A DNA stretch of 64,000 nt from Streptomyces sp. DG1A-41 (lineage in GTDB: Bacteria; Actinomycetota; Actinomycetes; Streptomycetales; Streptomycetaceae), in contig NZ_CP146350.1 of NCBI RefSeq assembly GCF_037055355.1, positions 5,727,001 through 5,791,000 of the forward strand. The letters are read 5' to 3'. The notes under the pieces are model-generated. The model saw only the letters and a program-made list of their open reading frames with translations, ran no database searches and had not been told where the DNA came from. The position numbers were made by a program, and so were the translations under genes. Shown here piece by piece: positions 34,619 to 43,104 of this stretch (position 1 is its first letter; the number at the start of each line of letters is the position of its first letter).

Positions 34619-35539
34619 TCATCCCCGGCTCGCGCGTGCCCGTCGTACGGCCCGGGTGACCGCGGGGGGCAGCAGGTCCTTGGCGAGCCGGCGGGCCCGG
34701 GACGGGGCCGGCCGGGCCGGGCGTGCGGCGCGGGACTCGGTGACCTTGGCGGCCGGGGCGTTGGGCGGGATCGGCGCCACGTAGTGCCGGGAGGGCGGGA
34801 AGGGTGGCGGCTTCATGCCCTTGGACCGGGCGCGGACCAGCCGGTGCCCGGCCGCCTCCTGCACGCTCAGCCCGCAGTCCGAGCGCTGCCGCAGCATGGC
34901 GAGCAGCTCCTCCTGGAGCGGCTCGGGGTCGCCCCAGGTGCCGTACAGCTTCTGCGTGCTGAGACAGACCGGGCGCAGGCCGCGGTTGAGGACGGCCTCC
35001 CAGGCGGCGACCGAGACGCCCGGGGTGTGCTCGGAGCGGAAGTCGTCGAGAACCACGATGCCCTCGGGCATCAGGATGTCGTGGGCCGCGCCGATGTCGC
35101 CGTACACGTGCTCGTACAGGTGTGAGGCGTCGACGTGGACGAAGCGGCAGCTGCCGGGGGCCACCTTCTCGGACACCACCGAGCTGGGGGCCGCGATCAC
35201 CGTCGGCAGGGTGTCGTGGAAGGAGAGGTAGTTCCGCTCGAAGGCCTGCTGGGTGAGCGAGGCGTACGACTTCGTCGCCTCCGCCTGGTTGGCCCCGTCG
35301 GGGGCGTCGCCCTCGAACAGGTCGCAGACGGTGAACTTCTCGCCGTCCTGGAGATGATGGCCGAGGAGGATCGCGCTCTTGCCCATGTAGACGCCGAGCT
35401 CCAGCAGGTCTCCGCGCATCCCCTGCTTCTGCTGCCGCTCCAGGAACCAGGTGAACAGCATCTGGTCCAGCGGCGGGAACCAGCCCGGGACGTCGGCGAG
35501 TTCGCCGGGGTACGTGTCGGTCACTTGTGCGTTGGTCAT
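34619..35539 (-). CDS. Class I SAM-dependent methyltransferase (TylF/CmcI-like)
   Basis: 306-residue protein with the SAM fold: DLLELGVYMGKSAILLGHHL (motif I, about 44-63), FTVCDLFEGDAPDG, RFVHVDASHLYEHVYGDIG and VVLDDFRSEHTPGV. The C-terminal 60 residues are basic and Pro/Ala-rich. Sugar O-methyltransferases in antibiotic and glycopolymer clusters look like this. Standing at the edge of the nonulosonate cluster, it may O-methylate a wall-polymer sugar (I recall 3-O-methyl-galactose in S. coelicolor wall polymer). The operon with the acyltransferase upstream (63 bp away) is likely. Confidence 0.82.
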   Translation of the reverse strand: MTNAQVTDTYPGELADVPGWFPPLDQMLFTWFLERQQKQGMRGDLLELGVYMGKSAILLGHHLQDGEKFTVCDLFEGDAPDGANQAEATKSYASLTQQAFERNYLSFHDTLPTVIAAPSSVVSEKVAPGSCRFVHVDASHLYEHVYGDIGAAHDILMPEGIVVLDDFRSEHTPGVSVAAWEAVLNRGLRPVCLSTQKLYGTWGDPEPLQEELLAMLRQRSDCGLSVQEAAGHRLVRARSKGMKPPPFPPSRHYVAPIPPNAPAAKVTESRAARPARPAPSRARRLAKDLLPPAVTRAVRRARASRG

Positions 35540-35602
35540 GAGACGAGCCTTCTCCCTGAGCGGTGCCCAAACCGACGGTTGGTTGAACGTCCCGTGAACA
35601 GC

Positions 35603-36757
35603 TCAGCGGGCCTTGGCCAGCAAGGCCCGCAGCCGCGGGGTCAGCGGCTTCTCGACATACTTGTTCAGCAACCACGCCAGCAGCAGCATTGAGGCCACTG
35701 TCAGGGCGAATGTCGCCGCGGACGGCAGACCCAGGCCGCGGTGCAGGGCGTGGATCACCACCCAGCCGAGGTGCTCGTGGACGAGGTAGAACGGATACGT
35801 CAGCGCCCCCGCCACCGTCAGCCAGCGCCAGTTCGCCCAGCGCAGCCAGCCCAGCGCGATCGCCGCGACCGCGACGAATCCGAAGGTCACGACGGCGACG
35901 ATGCCGACCGAGGAGCGGTACGAGAAACCGCCCGCTTCGGGGGCGTGCCACAGCCCCTGCACCGCGTAGTGCTGACCGATCAGCCAGCTCACGGCGACGA
36001 TGCCCCACCCGTAGGCGTCCCGCCGGTCGAGGTGGACGAGGTAGAGGCCGACACCGCCGATGAAGAAGGGGGCGTACTCGGGCATCACGACGATGTCGAG
36101 CAGTGGCATGTGCGCGTTCGCCGAGATCACCGCCGCCAGCGTCCAGCCGGCGCAGAACATGATCACCCGGCGGCGGTTCGCCCCGGGGAGCACGACGCAC
36201 AGCGCGAACAGCGCGTAGAAGCGGACCTCCGCCCACAGCGTCCAGCACACCCCGAGCACCCGGTCCACGCCCAGCGGCATCTGAAGCATGGTCAGGTTCA
36301 CCAGGGCGTCGCTCGGCGAGACCGCCTTGTAGGCCACCATGGGCAGCGCGAACACCGCCGTCACGAGCACGACCGCCACCCAGTAGGCGGGCAGCAGCCG
36401 GGAGGCGCGGGAGGCGAAGAACGACTTCAGCGGCCGGCCCCAACCGCTCATGCAGATCACGAACCCGCTGATCACGAAGAACACCTGGACGCCGAGGCAG
36501 CCGTAGGCGAAGTACTCGTGCAGGGTCGGGAACTGCTCCTTGGGCGAGCCGCCCCAGGCCTCGGAGACCTCACCGTCGCGTCCGCCGTAGTGGTACGCCG
36601 CCACCATCAGCGCGGCCACCAGCCGCAGTCCGTCCAGGGCACGCAGCCGGCCGCCGGAGCTGTTCCGGCGCCGCGGGACGGTCGTGGCGCCCGGTGGTTC
36701 GACCAGCACGGCTACTTCGGGCCGGGGCTTGCGGGTGCTGACGACCGTCTCGGTCAC
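35603..36757 (-). CDS. Membrane acyltransferase 3 family protein (OafA-like)
   Basis: 384-residue polytopic protein with about ten helices. LRALDGLRLVAALMVAAYHYGG near residue 37 carries the conserved R-x10-H type signature of acyltransferase 3, and QVFFVISGFVICMSGWGRPL follows. These proteins O-acetylate or O-succinylate extracellular polysaccharides. Its place beside the polysialyltransferase-like gene suggests modification of the same wall polymer. ATG 36757; the 175-bp gap to the next gene upstream includes an AT-richer stretch (36835-36870) that may hold its promoter. Confidence 0.88.
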   Translation of the reverse strand: MTETVVSTRKPRPEVAVLVEPPGATTVPRRRNSSGGRLRALDGLRLVAALMVAAYHYGGRDGEVSEAWGGSPKEQFPTLHEYFAYGCLGVQVFFVISGFVICMSGWGRPLKSFFASRASRLLPAYWVAVVLVTAVFALPMVAYKAVSPSDALVNLTMLQMPLGVDRVLGVCWTLWAEVRFYALFALCVVLPGANRRRVIMFCAGWTLAAVISANAHMPLLDIVVMPEYAPFFIGGVGLYLVHLDRRDAYGWGIVAVSWLIGQHYAVQGLWHAPEAGGFSYRSSVGIVAVVTFGFVAVAAIALGWLRWANWRWLTVAGALTYPFYLVHEHLGWVVIHALHRGLGLPSAATFALTVASMLLLAWLLNKYVEKPLTPRLRALLAKAR

Positions 36758-36932
36758 GCTGAAAACCTCTGTAGCTCGTATGTCCTTCTCATGAGCCGCC
36801 TGTGGGCGGGCAGGGCGCCTGTCACCCTAGGCCGGGAATTGACGCAATTACGTTCGATGGCAACAGGCTTCGCCTCCCGGTTTCCATGGGTTCATCTCGA
36901 TGTCGCCGAGACGGGCGCCGGGCGAACCTGTT

Positions 36933-38264
36933 TCAGCGGCGCACCGCCTTGCGCAGCGCCCGCGCCCGCCGGACCACCCGGCGCGCCGTGGAATTGCGGG
37001 GCAGGAACGCCAGCCGCTGCGGAATACCGCCGGGCAGCCCGAGCGAGGTGAGACGGCGCTTCTTGAAGTAGCGCCGGGTGCGCGGACCGAGATGGCGGGA
37101 CAGGAACCGTTCCGCCTGCGGGCGCAGGTCCGGATAGATCTGCGGCTGCATGGTGAATCCGACGGCGGTCACCAGATCGGACAGCAGCTCGGCCGGCAGC
37201 AGGTCGCCGGCCTTGCCGCCGTCCAGGTCGGGCAGCAGCGCGTCCGCCAGGGTGGTGGGGATCCGGTTGCTGTTCTGATACGGCGTCAGCCGCTCCAGCA
37301 GCAGCTCGGTGCCGATGCGCGCGACCGGCAGCTCGTAGAACACCGAGGCCGTGAACAGCGCGGTCGAGAAGCAGCCGACGACCAGGGCGGGCCGGGTCCG
37401 TTCGAACAGCACCTCGGCGAGCACGGGCGTGTCCAGCACGGTGAGGTCCACGCCGAGCTTCTCGGCCTCGGTCTCCAGAGCGCGGCTGTAGCGCGCCGGT
37501 GCGGTCGGGTGCGGTTTGAAGACGACCGTGCGGTGGCCGCGGGCGACCGCGCCCCGCATCATCCGCACGTGCAGGTCCTCTTCCTCCTCGGGCGAGAGGA
37601 TGTTCAGCGCCGACAGGTACTGACCGAGCAGCAGCGCCGCGTCGCCCGGCAGGTCGGGCAGCTCCGGCACGGTCTCGGTGACCTCGCCCAGCACCTTGAG
37701 GAACGCGGGCGACGGCACCAGCCGCGCCGGCACCTCGAACTCGGTCAGCAGCATCGGCGTGAGCCCCGGTACCAGATCGAGGTGCAGCAGCCGCCGCACG
37801 CGCGTGCCGACCAGCGGGTCGAGCTTGTTGCGCGTGGGGCCGTAGCTCATCAGCCCGTCGGCGTAGACGTCGATGGGGGCGTCGGTGAACAACTGCGCCA
37901 CCGTGAGCGCGGGCGCGACCTGGATGGACTCCAGGGCCAGGCTGATGCGGTCGTCGCCGAGGCCCCACAGCATCCGCAGATAGCGCTCGAACAGCGGGAT
38001 GTCGTCGGAGCGCGGCGTCCAGGCCCCGGGGTGGAACGGGCGGATGGCGTCGTTCCAGGACAGCACGTCGTCGAAGTGCTCGCGCAGCGGCGCGAACCCC
38101 GGCATTTCGTCGAGGGCCGGGGTGGTCTCCGGGGTCGCGGAGTTGTTGAACACCAGCAGCACCCGGCGGTCCGGCTCCTCGAAGAGGTCGGAGTCGATCG
38201 CGGCGGCCAGGGTGGCGACGCCGTACAGCGTCGAGGCGCAGAAGATCTGTGTGGTCCCGGGCAT
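36933..38264 (-). CDS. Polysialyltransferase-family glycosyltransferase
   Basis: 443-residue protein matching the bacterial alpha-2,8-polysialyltransferase (GT52-like) family. It opens TTQIFCASTLYGVATLAAAI, and has HRTVVFKPHPTAP and VVGCFSTALFTASVFY, the stretches expected to hold the HP and SxS-type motifs of nucleotide-sugar binding in this fold. The C-terminal 60 residues are strongly basic, as in peripheral membrane glycosyltransferases. It presumably polymerises a CMP-nonulosonate made by the plus-strand genes. The ATG overlaps the GT2 stop (ATGA). Confidence 0.83.
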   Translation of the reverse strand: MPGTTQIFCASTLYGVATLAAAIDSDLFEEPDRRVLLVFNNSATPETTPALDEMPGFAPLREHFDDVLSWNDAIRPFHPGAWTPRSDDIPLFERYLRMLWGLGDDRISLALESIQVAPALTVAQLFTDAPIDVYADGLMSYGPTRNKLDPLVGTRVRRLLHLDLVPGLTPMLLTEFEVPARLVPSPAFLKVLGEVTETVPELPDLPGDAALLLGQYLSALNILSPEEEEDLHVRMMRGAVARGHRTVVFKPHPTAPARYSRALETEAEKLGVDLTVLDTPVLAEVLFERTRPALVVGCFSTALFTASVFYELPVARIGTELLLERLTPYQNSNRIPTTLADALLPDLDGGKAGDLLPAELLSDLVTAVGFTMQPQIYPDLRPQAERFLSRHLGPRTRRYFKKRRLTSLGLPGGIPQRLAFLPRNSTARRVVRRARALRKAVRR

Positions 38265-39250
38265 CAGGCGGCCGCTCCCGCCGGCGTAACCCTGCGCCGC
38301 AGCCGCCGCAGCTTGGACGAGCGGTCCATGTCCATGGCCTCCAGTGCGTCACCGAGCGCGTCCTGCGGCATGCGCTTGATGGCCGCCGCGCTCATCGACC
38401 GCAGCTGCCTCGCCACGGCCGGTTCGAACCTGTCTTCGTTGGAAAGGTGGTGCGCGATGATCGCGCAGTACGTCCGTACCGCCTTCGGCAGCAGCCGGTC
38501 GGCCTCACGGTCGGCGGCCGTCTCCTCGATCACCTGGTCGAAGGCGCGGATGAAGTCGAGCTGGCGGACATCGCCGATCTGGGTCAGGGACGAGGCCACC
38601 CCGCGCCGGTAGAACACGCCCAGCAGGCTCACCACGGCGAACGACTCCGCCTCGCGGTGCAGCTTCCAGATCCACGGCCGGTCCTCGGCCGTGCGCAGCC
38701 CGTCGGTGAAGTGCAGCAGGCCCCGGTCCAGGAGACGGCGGTGGTAGGCGCCGGCCCAGGCGTAGGCGTAGTCCACCGAGGTCGAGCGGTGGGAGGGGAG
38801 AATCGCCTCCCGCGGGTCGAACGCCTCCCAGCGCCGGCCGACCGGGACCCGGGACACGGAACGGGCGCGCGCGGTGGCCTGCACATGGTCGGTGCGGATG
38901 AAGTCGCAGCCCAACGCGTCCAAGGCGGACACCAGTTCGGCGAGGTAGCCGGGGGCCAGCCAGTCGTCGCCGTCCAGGAACGTCAGGTACTCGCCCTGCG
39001 CCGCGTCCAGGCCGGTGTTGCGGGCGGTGGCGAGCCCCCCGTTCTCCTCGTGTCGGATGTAACGCACCTGCGCGACATCCGAAAGGTCCTCGGCCGCCCG
39101 TTCGAGAATGGCCGGTGTCCCGTCCTTCGAATGGTCGTCGACCAGGATGAACTCGAAATCGCGGGCGGCGTTCAACCGAAGGCTTCTGAGTGTGTCCGGG
39201 GCGTATTGCTGCACGTTGTAGAACGGCACGATCACGGAAAGCTTAGGCAC
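38264..39250 (-). CDS. Family 2 glycosyltransferase
   Basis: 328-residue GT-A fold enzyme. VPKLSVIVPFYNVQQYAPDT opens the nucleotide-binding domain; EFILVDDHSKDGT, GGLATARNTGLDAA and the DxD-containing FLDGDDWLAPGYL follow. A helical C-terminal half with TAEDRPWIWKLHREAESFAV resembles teichoic-acid-type transferases. GTG 39250 is the start by homology; no clear ribosome site. Translationally coupled to the polysialyltransferase-like gene. It probably adds a hexose or the primer unit of the polymer. Confidence 0.88.
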   Translation of the reverse strand: MPKLSVIVPFYNVQQYAPDTLRSLRLNAARDFEFILVDDHSKDGTPAILERAAEDLSDVAQVRYIRHEENGGLATARNTGLDAAQGEYLTFLDGDDWLAPGYLAELVSALDALGCDFIRTDHVQATARARSVSRVPVGRRWEAFDPREAILPSHRSTSVDYAYAWAGAYHRRLLDRGLLHFTDGLRTAEDRPWIWKLHREAESFAVVSLLGVFYRRGVASSLTQIGDVRQLDFIRAFDQVIEETAADREADRLLPKAVRTYCAIIAHHLSNEDRFEPAVARQLRSMSAAAIKRMPQDALGDALEAMDMDRSSKLRRLRRRVTPAGAAA

Positions 39251-39420
39251 CCGCAAAACGTTAGGAGGCCGTCCGGCTCCGGAACTTTCCGGTGAACATA
39301 CACTGGGTGAACTCAATGTGTCAGAACGGTGCACCCCGTGTACTTCCCCGTTCGCCACGGGCCAGTTCGGCTCCCGGTGGTGCGTTGTTAACTTTTCGTT
39401 GAGTCGTGGTTCCGCCATAC

Positions 39421-39438
39421 CTAGGAATTGCTTCCTAG
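39421..39438. promoter_or_regulatory. Palindrome in divergent promoter region
   Basis: CTAGGAATTGCTTCCTAG: 7-base arms around TTGC, in the 198-bp AT-richer gap between the two halves of the nonulosonate cluster, 11 bp before GTG 39449. A possible operator. Confidence 0.45.
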
Positions 39439-39448
39439 CGTCGTCGAC

Positions 39449-40795
39449 GTGCCAGCAAGTACACCGAAGCGCCCGCGAATCGCCGTCCTCGCGGACTCCG
39501 ACACCCGCTGGAAATGGGGTGCGCTCACCGCGCACCGCATCGCCCCGGGACAGTCCATGGAAACCGCACCGCGCGAGGGCGCGCAAGTCGGCCCCGCCCT
39601 CGACGGATTCCTGCTGCGCGGCCGGGCCACGCCCACGCCGCGCCAACTGGAGGAAGTGGGCGTGCGCGCCGACTCGCTGCGGGAGGTCACCGCCGTCGAG
39701 TTCCTGCGCACCATGGCCGAGGAGTCCTACGACATCCTCGTTCTCGCCCTCGTCGGCGGCGGTGTGCAAGCGATGCTGCACGGCCTGGGGCGCGTCTGGG
39801 AGGACCGGACTTCGCGTCCCGTCGTCGTCACCGGCTACGTCGGTGTCGTCTACGAGAAGCTCGCCGACGGCCTGCTGCTGCGGCACGGCGCGGACCTCGT
39901 CCTCGCCAACTCCCGCCAGGACGCGGACCGTTTCCGGGCCGTCTACGAAGGGGTGGGCGCCGACGCCTCGTCGGTGACCGAGGTGGCCCTGCCGTTCCTC
40001 GGCGGTGCGGACTACGAAGGTGAACACGACCCGTACACGGTCGTCTTCGCCGCCCAGCCCTCCGTGCCGGAGAGCCGCAAGGACCGTACGTACCTGCTGA
40101 ACCGGCTGGTCCAGCACGCCCGCAAGCACCCCGAGCGCGAAGTGCTGCTGAAGCTGCGCTCCAAGCCGGGCGAACACACCACCCACATCGAGGAGTTGCC
40201 GTACCAGAAGCTGGTGCAACGCCTCGACCCGCCCACCAACTTCCGTCTGGTGTACGGGAACATGGGCGAGGTCCTCGACCGCACCGACCTGCTCGTGACG
40301 GTCAGCTCCACGGCCGCCCTGGAGTCGCTGCACCGCCGTATCCCCACGGTCGTGCTGACCGACCTCGGCATCCGCGAGTCGCTCGGCAACCACCACTTCG
40401 TGGGCTCCGGCTGCCTCGCCTCCTGGGACCAGCTCGACACCGGGCACCGGCCGGCACCCGACGAGGAGTGGGTGGCCCGGCAGGGGGTCGTGGCGGACGG
40501 ATCCTACGCATCCGCCTTCGACGCGGCGCGCGAACGCATCGCCAAGCTGCTCGACCGGCCCGGCGGCCTGCCGCCGCTGACCCCGTACTACACACCCGTC
40601 ACCGCGCCCGGCTATCTGCCCGGGATCCTCGCCCGCCACCACCTCGGCCCGGACGGCACCCCGCTGCCCGGCGCTCCGGCCGCCGACAGGGAGCCCGGCC
40701 CGGTCCGGCAGATCGTGCGCCGGGCGGCGCGCGGCGCCTACCGGCACGGCGTGCAGCGCGTGGCGCCCGTCATCCGGCGGATGGGGGAGCTGTGA
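39449..40795 (+). CDS. Putative glycosyltransferase (DUF6716-like), nonulosonate cluster
   Basis: 448-residue protein with a Rossmann-like GT-B layout but no standard Pfam motif I can name with certainty. It starts PASTPKRPRIAVLADSDTRW; later come VVVTGYVGVVYEKLADGLLL, DLVLANSRQDADRFR and LLVTVSSTAALESLHRRIPT, the last resembling the polysialyltransferase/capsule-transferase SxS region. The basic tail (RQIVRRAARGAYRHGVQRVA) suggests membrane association. GTG 39449 is preferred; TTG 39428 is in frame. First of four plus-strand genes with neuA and neuB. Confidence 0.75.
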   Translation: MPASTPKRPRIAVLADSDTRWKWGALTAHRIAPGQSMETAPREGAQVGPALDGFLLRGRATPTPRQLEEVGVRADSLREVTAVEFLRTMAEESYDILVLALVGGGVQAMLHGLGRVWEDRTSRPVVVTGYVGVVYEKLADGLLLRHGADLVLANSRQDADRFRAVYEGVGADASSVTEVALPFLGGADYEGEHDPYTVVFAAQPSVPESRKDRTYLLNRLVQHARKHPEREVLLKLRSKPGEHTTHIEELPYQKLVQRLDPPTNFRLVYGNMGEVLDRTDLLVTVSSTAALESLHRRIPTVVLTDLGIRESLGNHHFVGSGCLASWDQLDTGHRPAPDEEWVARQGVVADGSYASAFDAARERIAKLLDRPGGLPPLTPYYTPVTAPGYLPGILARHHLGPDGTPLPGAPAADREPGPVRQIVRRAARGAYRHGVQRVAPVIRRMGEL

Positions 40796-40839
40796 GCCGC
40801 CCCGAGCCCTCCGCCCAAGGAGCCCAAGGAGTAGACCCC

Positions 40840-42105
40840 ATGTCCCACCCGGAAGCGGGCACAGGCGCCTCGGTGCGCCGCGTGCTCGCGGTGATCCCCG
40901 CGCGCGGCGGCTCCAAGGGCGTGCCCGCGAAGAACCTCGCCCCCGTCGGCGGCGTGCCCCTGATCTCCCGTGCGGTGCGCGAGTGCCGCGCCGCCCGGCT
41001 CGTGACGGACGTCGTGGTCTCCACCGACGACCAGGCCATCGCGGCCGCCGCGCGTCAGGCCGGCGCCGAGGTCGTGCTGCGGCCCGCCGCCATCGCCGGC
41101 GACACGGCCACCTCCGAGGCCGCCGTACTGCACGCCATGGACGCCCACGAGGCCCTGCACGGCGCGGTCGTGGACGTGGTGCTGCTGGTGCAGTGCACCA
41201 GCCCGTTCATCGCCCGCGAGGACGTCGACGGAGTCGCCGCGGCCATCGCCGAGAACGGCGCCGACACGGCCCTCACCGTGGCCCCGTTCCACGGCTTCGT
41301 CTGGCGCGACGCCGAGGACGAGGTCGCGGCCGGCACCGTCACGGAGGCCGACGCGGCCGTCGGCGGCGGCTACGGCGTCAACCACGACAAGTCCTTCCGC
41401 CCCCGCCGCCAGGACCGCCCCCAGGACCTGCTGGAGACGGGCGCCGCCTACGCCATGGAGGCGGTCGGCTTCCGCAAGCACCAGCACCGCTTCTTCGGCC
41501 GGACCGAACTGGTCCGCACCGACGCCGCGCGCGTGCTGGAGATCGACGACCCGCACGACCTCGCCCGCGCCCGGGCCCTCGCGCCGCTCTTCGACGCGGA
41601 CCGCCCCGGCGCGCTGCCGACCGCCGCCGACATCGACGCGGTCGTCCTCGACTTCGACGGCACCCAGACCGACGACCGGGTGCTGGTCGACTCCGACGGA
41701 CGGGAGTTCGTCTCCGTGCACCGCGGGGACGGACTCGGCATCGCGGCCCTCCGCAGGAGCGGCCTGAAGATGCTGATCCTGTCCACGGAACAGAACCCTG
41801 TGGTCGCCGCCCGGGCCCGGAAGCTCAAGCTCCCGGTGCTGCACGGCATCGACCGCAAGGACCTCGCGCTGAAGCAGTGGTGCGAGGAGCAGGGCATCGC
41901 GCCGGAGCGCGTGCTCTACGTCGGCAACGACGTCAATGACCTCCCGTGCTTCGCCCTCGTGGGCTGGCCCGTGGCGGTCGCGAGCGCCCACGACGTCGTG
42001 CGCGGCGCCGCACGCGCGGTCACCACCGTCCCCGGTGGTGACGGCGCGATCCGAGAGATCGCCAGCTGGATCCTCGGCCCCTCTCTCGATTCCCTCACCA
42101 AGTAA
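40840..42105 (+). CDS. neuA: CMP-nonulosonate synthetase fused to HAD phosphatase
   Basis: 421-residue two-domain enzyme. Residues about 12-250 are an acylneuraminate cytidylyltransferase (VLAVIPARGGSKGVPAKN, then VLLVQCTSPFIARED), making the CMP-activated nine-carbon sugar. Residues about 262-421 are a KdsC-like HAD phosphatase with D271-x-D273 in VVLDFDGTQTDDR and the acidic motif YVGNDVNDLP (D364, D367), so it looks active. That suggests one protein removes the 9-phosphate and activates the sugar. ATG 40840 has AAGGAG at 40826-40831. It sits 44 bp after the preceding gene and 14 bp before neuB. Confidence 0.93.
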   Translation: MSHPEAGTGASVRRVLAVIPARGGSKGVPAKNLAPVGGVPLISRAVRECRAARLVTDVVVSTDDQAIAAAARQAGAEVVLRPAAIAGDTATSEAAVLHAMDAHEALHGAVVDVVLLVQCTSPFIAREDVDGVAAAIAENGADTALTVAPFHGFVWRDAEDEVAAGTVTEADAAVGGGYGVNHDKSFRPRRQDRPQDLLETGAAYAMEAVGFRKHQHRFFGRTELVRTDAARVLEIDDPHDLARARALAPLFDADRPGALPTAADIDAVVLDFDGTQTDDRVLVDSDGREFVSVHRGDGLGIAALRRSGLKMLILSTEQNPVVAARARKLKLPVLHGIDRKDLALKQWCEEQGIAPERVLYVGNDVNDLPCFALVGWPVAVASAHDVVRGAARAVTTVPGGDGAIREIASWILGPSLDSLTK

Positions 42106-42119
42106 GGACATCTCCTGCC

Positions 42120-43058
42120 ATGAGCACCAACTCCCGTATCCGTCAGTTCGGTTCGCGCGAGGTCGGCCCGGGCAAGCCCGTCTACGTCTGCGGCGAGATC
42201 GGCATCAACCACAACGGCGAGCTCGAGAACGCCTTCAAGCTGATCGACGCGGCCGCCGAGGCCGGCTGTGACGCGGTCAAGTTCCAGAAGCGCACCCCGG
42301 AGATCTGCACCCCGCGCGACCAGTGGGACATCGAGCGCGACACGCCCTGGGGCCGGATGACGTACATCGACTACCGCCACCGCGTGGAGTTCGGCGAGGA
42401 CGAGTACCGCCAGATCGACGAGTACTGCAAGACCAAGAACATCGACTGGTTCGCCTCCCCGTGGGACACCGAGGCCGTCGCCTTCCTGGAGAAGTTCGAC
42501 GTCCCGGCCCACAAGGTGGCGTCCGCCTCCCTCACCGACGACGAGCTGCTGCGCGCCCTGCGCGCCACCGGCCGCGCGGTGATCCTCTCCACCGGCATGT
42601 CGACCCCGAAGCAGATCCGCCACGCGGTCGAGGTCCTCGGCTCCGACAACATCCTGATGTGCCACGCCACGTCGACCTACCCGGCGAAGGCCGAGGAGCT
42701 CAACCTCCGCGTCATCAACACCCTGGAGCGGGAGTACCCGAACGTCCCGATCGGCTACTCCGGCCACGAGACGGGCCTCCAGACCACGCTGGCCGCGGTC
42801 GCGCTGGGCGCGGTGTTCGTCGAGCGTCACATCACCCTCGACCGCGCCATGTGGGGCTCGGACCAGGCCGCCTCCGTGGAGCCGCAGGGCCTCACCCGCC
42901 TCGTCCGCGACATCCGCACCATCGAGGCCTCCCTCGGTGACGGCGTGAAGAGGGTCTACGAGTCCGAGCTGGCCCCGATGAAGAAGCTGCGCCGCGTCGC
43001 CGGTGTGGTCGCCGAGGCGGAGATCGCCGACGCGGCGGGCGAGCCGGTAGGCGTCTGA
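42120..43058 (+). CDS. neuB: Nonulosonate (sialate/Kdn) synthase, NeuB family, without SAF domain
   Basis: 312-residue TIM-barrel enzyme condensing phosphoenolpyruvate with a hexose or hexose phosphate. Conserved stretches are VYVCGEIGINHNGELENAF, AVKFQKRTPEICTPRDQW, ILSTGMSTPKQI, HATSTYPAKAEELNLR and GYSGHETGL. Typical NeuB proteins of about 350 residues end in an antifreeze-like SAF domain; here the chain stops shortly after the barrel, as in some phosphate-using (Neu5Ac-9-P/Kdn-9-P) or variant synthases. Upstream of it is neuA with 14 bp spacing. Confidence 0.9.
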   Translation: MSTNSRIRQFGSREVGPGKPVYVCGEIGINHNGELENAFKLIDAAAEAGCDAVKFQKRTPEICTPRDQWDIERDTPWGRMTYIDYRHRVEFGEDEYRQIDEYCKTKNIDWFASPWDTEAVAFLEKFDVPAHKVASASLTDDELLRALRATGRAVILSTGMSTPKQIRHAVEVLGSDNILMCHATSTYPAKAEELNLRVINTLEREYPNVPIGYSGHETGLQTTLAAVALGAVFVERHITLDRAMWGSDQAASVEPQGLTRLVRDIRTIEASLGDGVKRVYESELAPMKKLRRVAGVVAEAEIADAAGEPVGV

Positions 43059-43104
43059 GCGCACAACCCCCACAACCCCCTTACGACGGGACGGTCGTAC
43101 GTCG

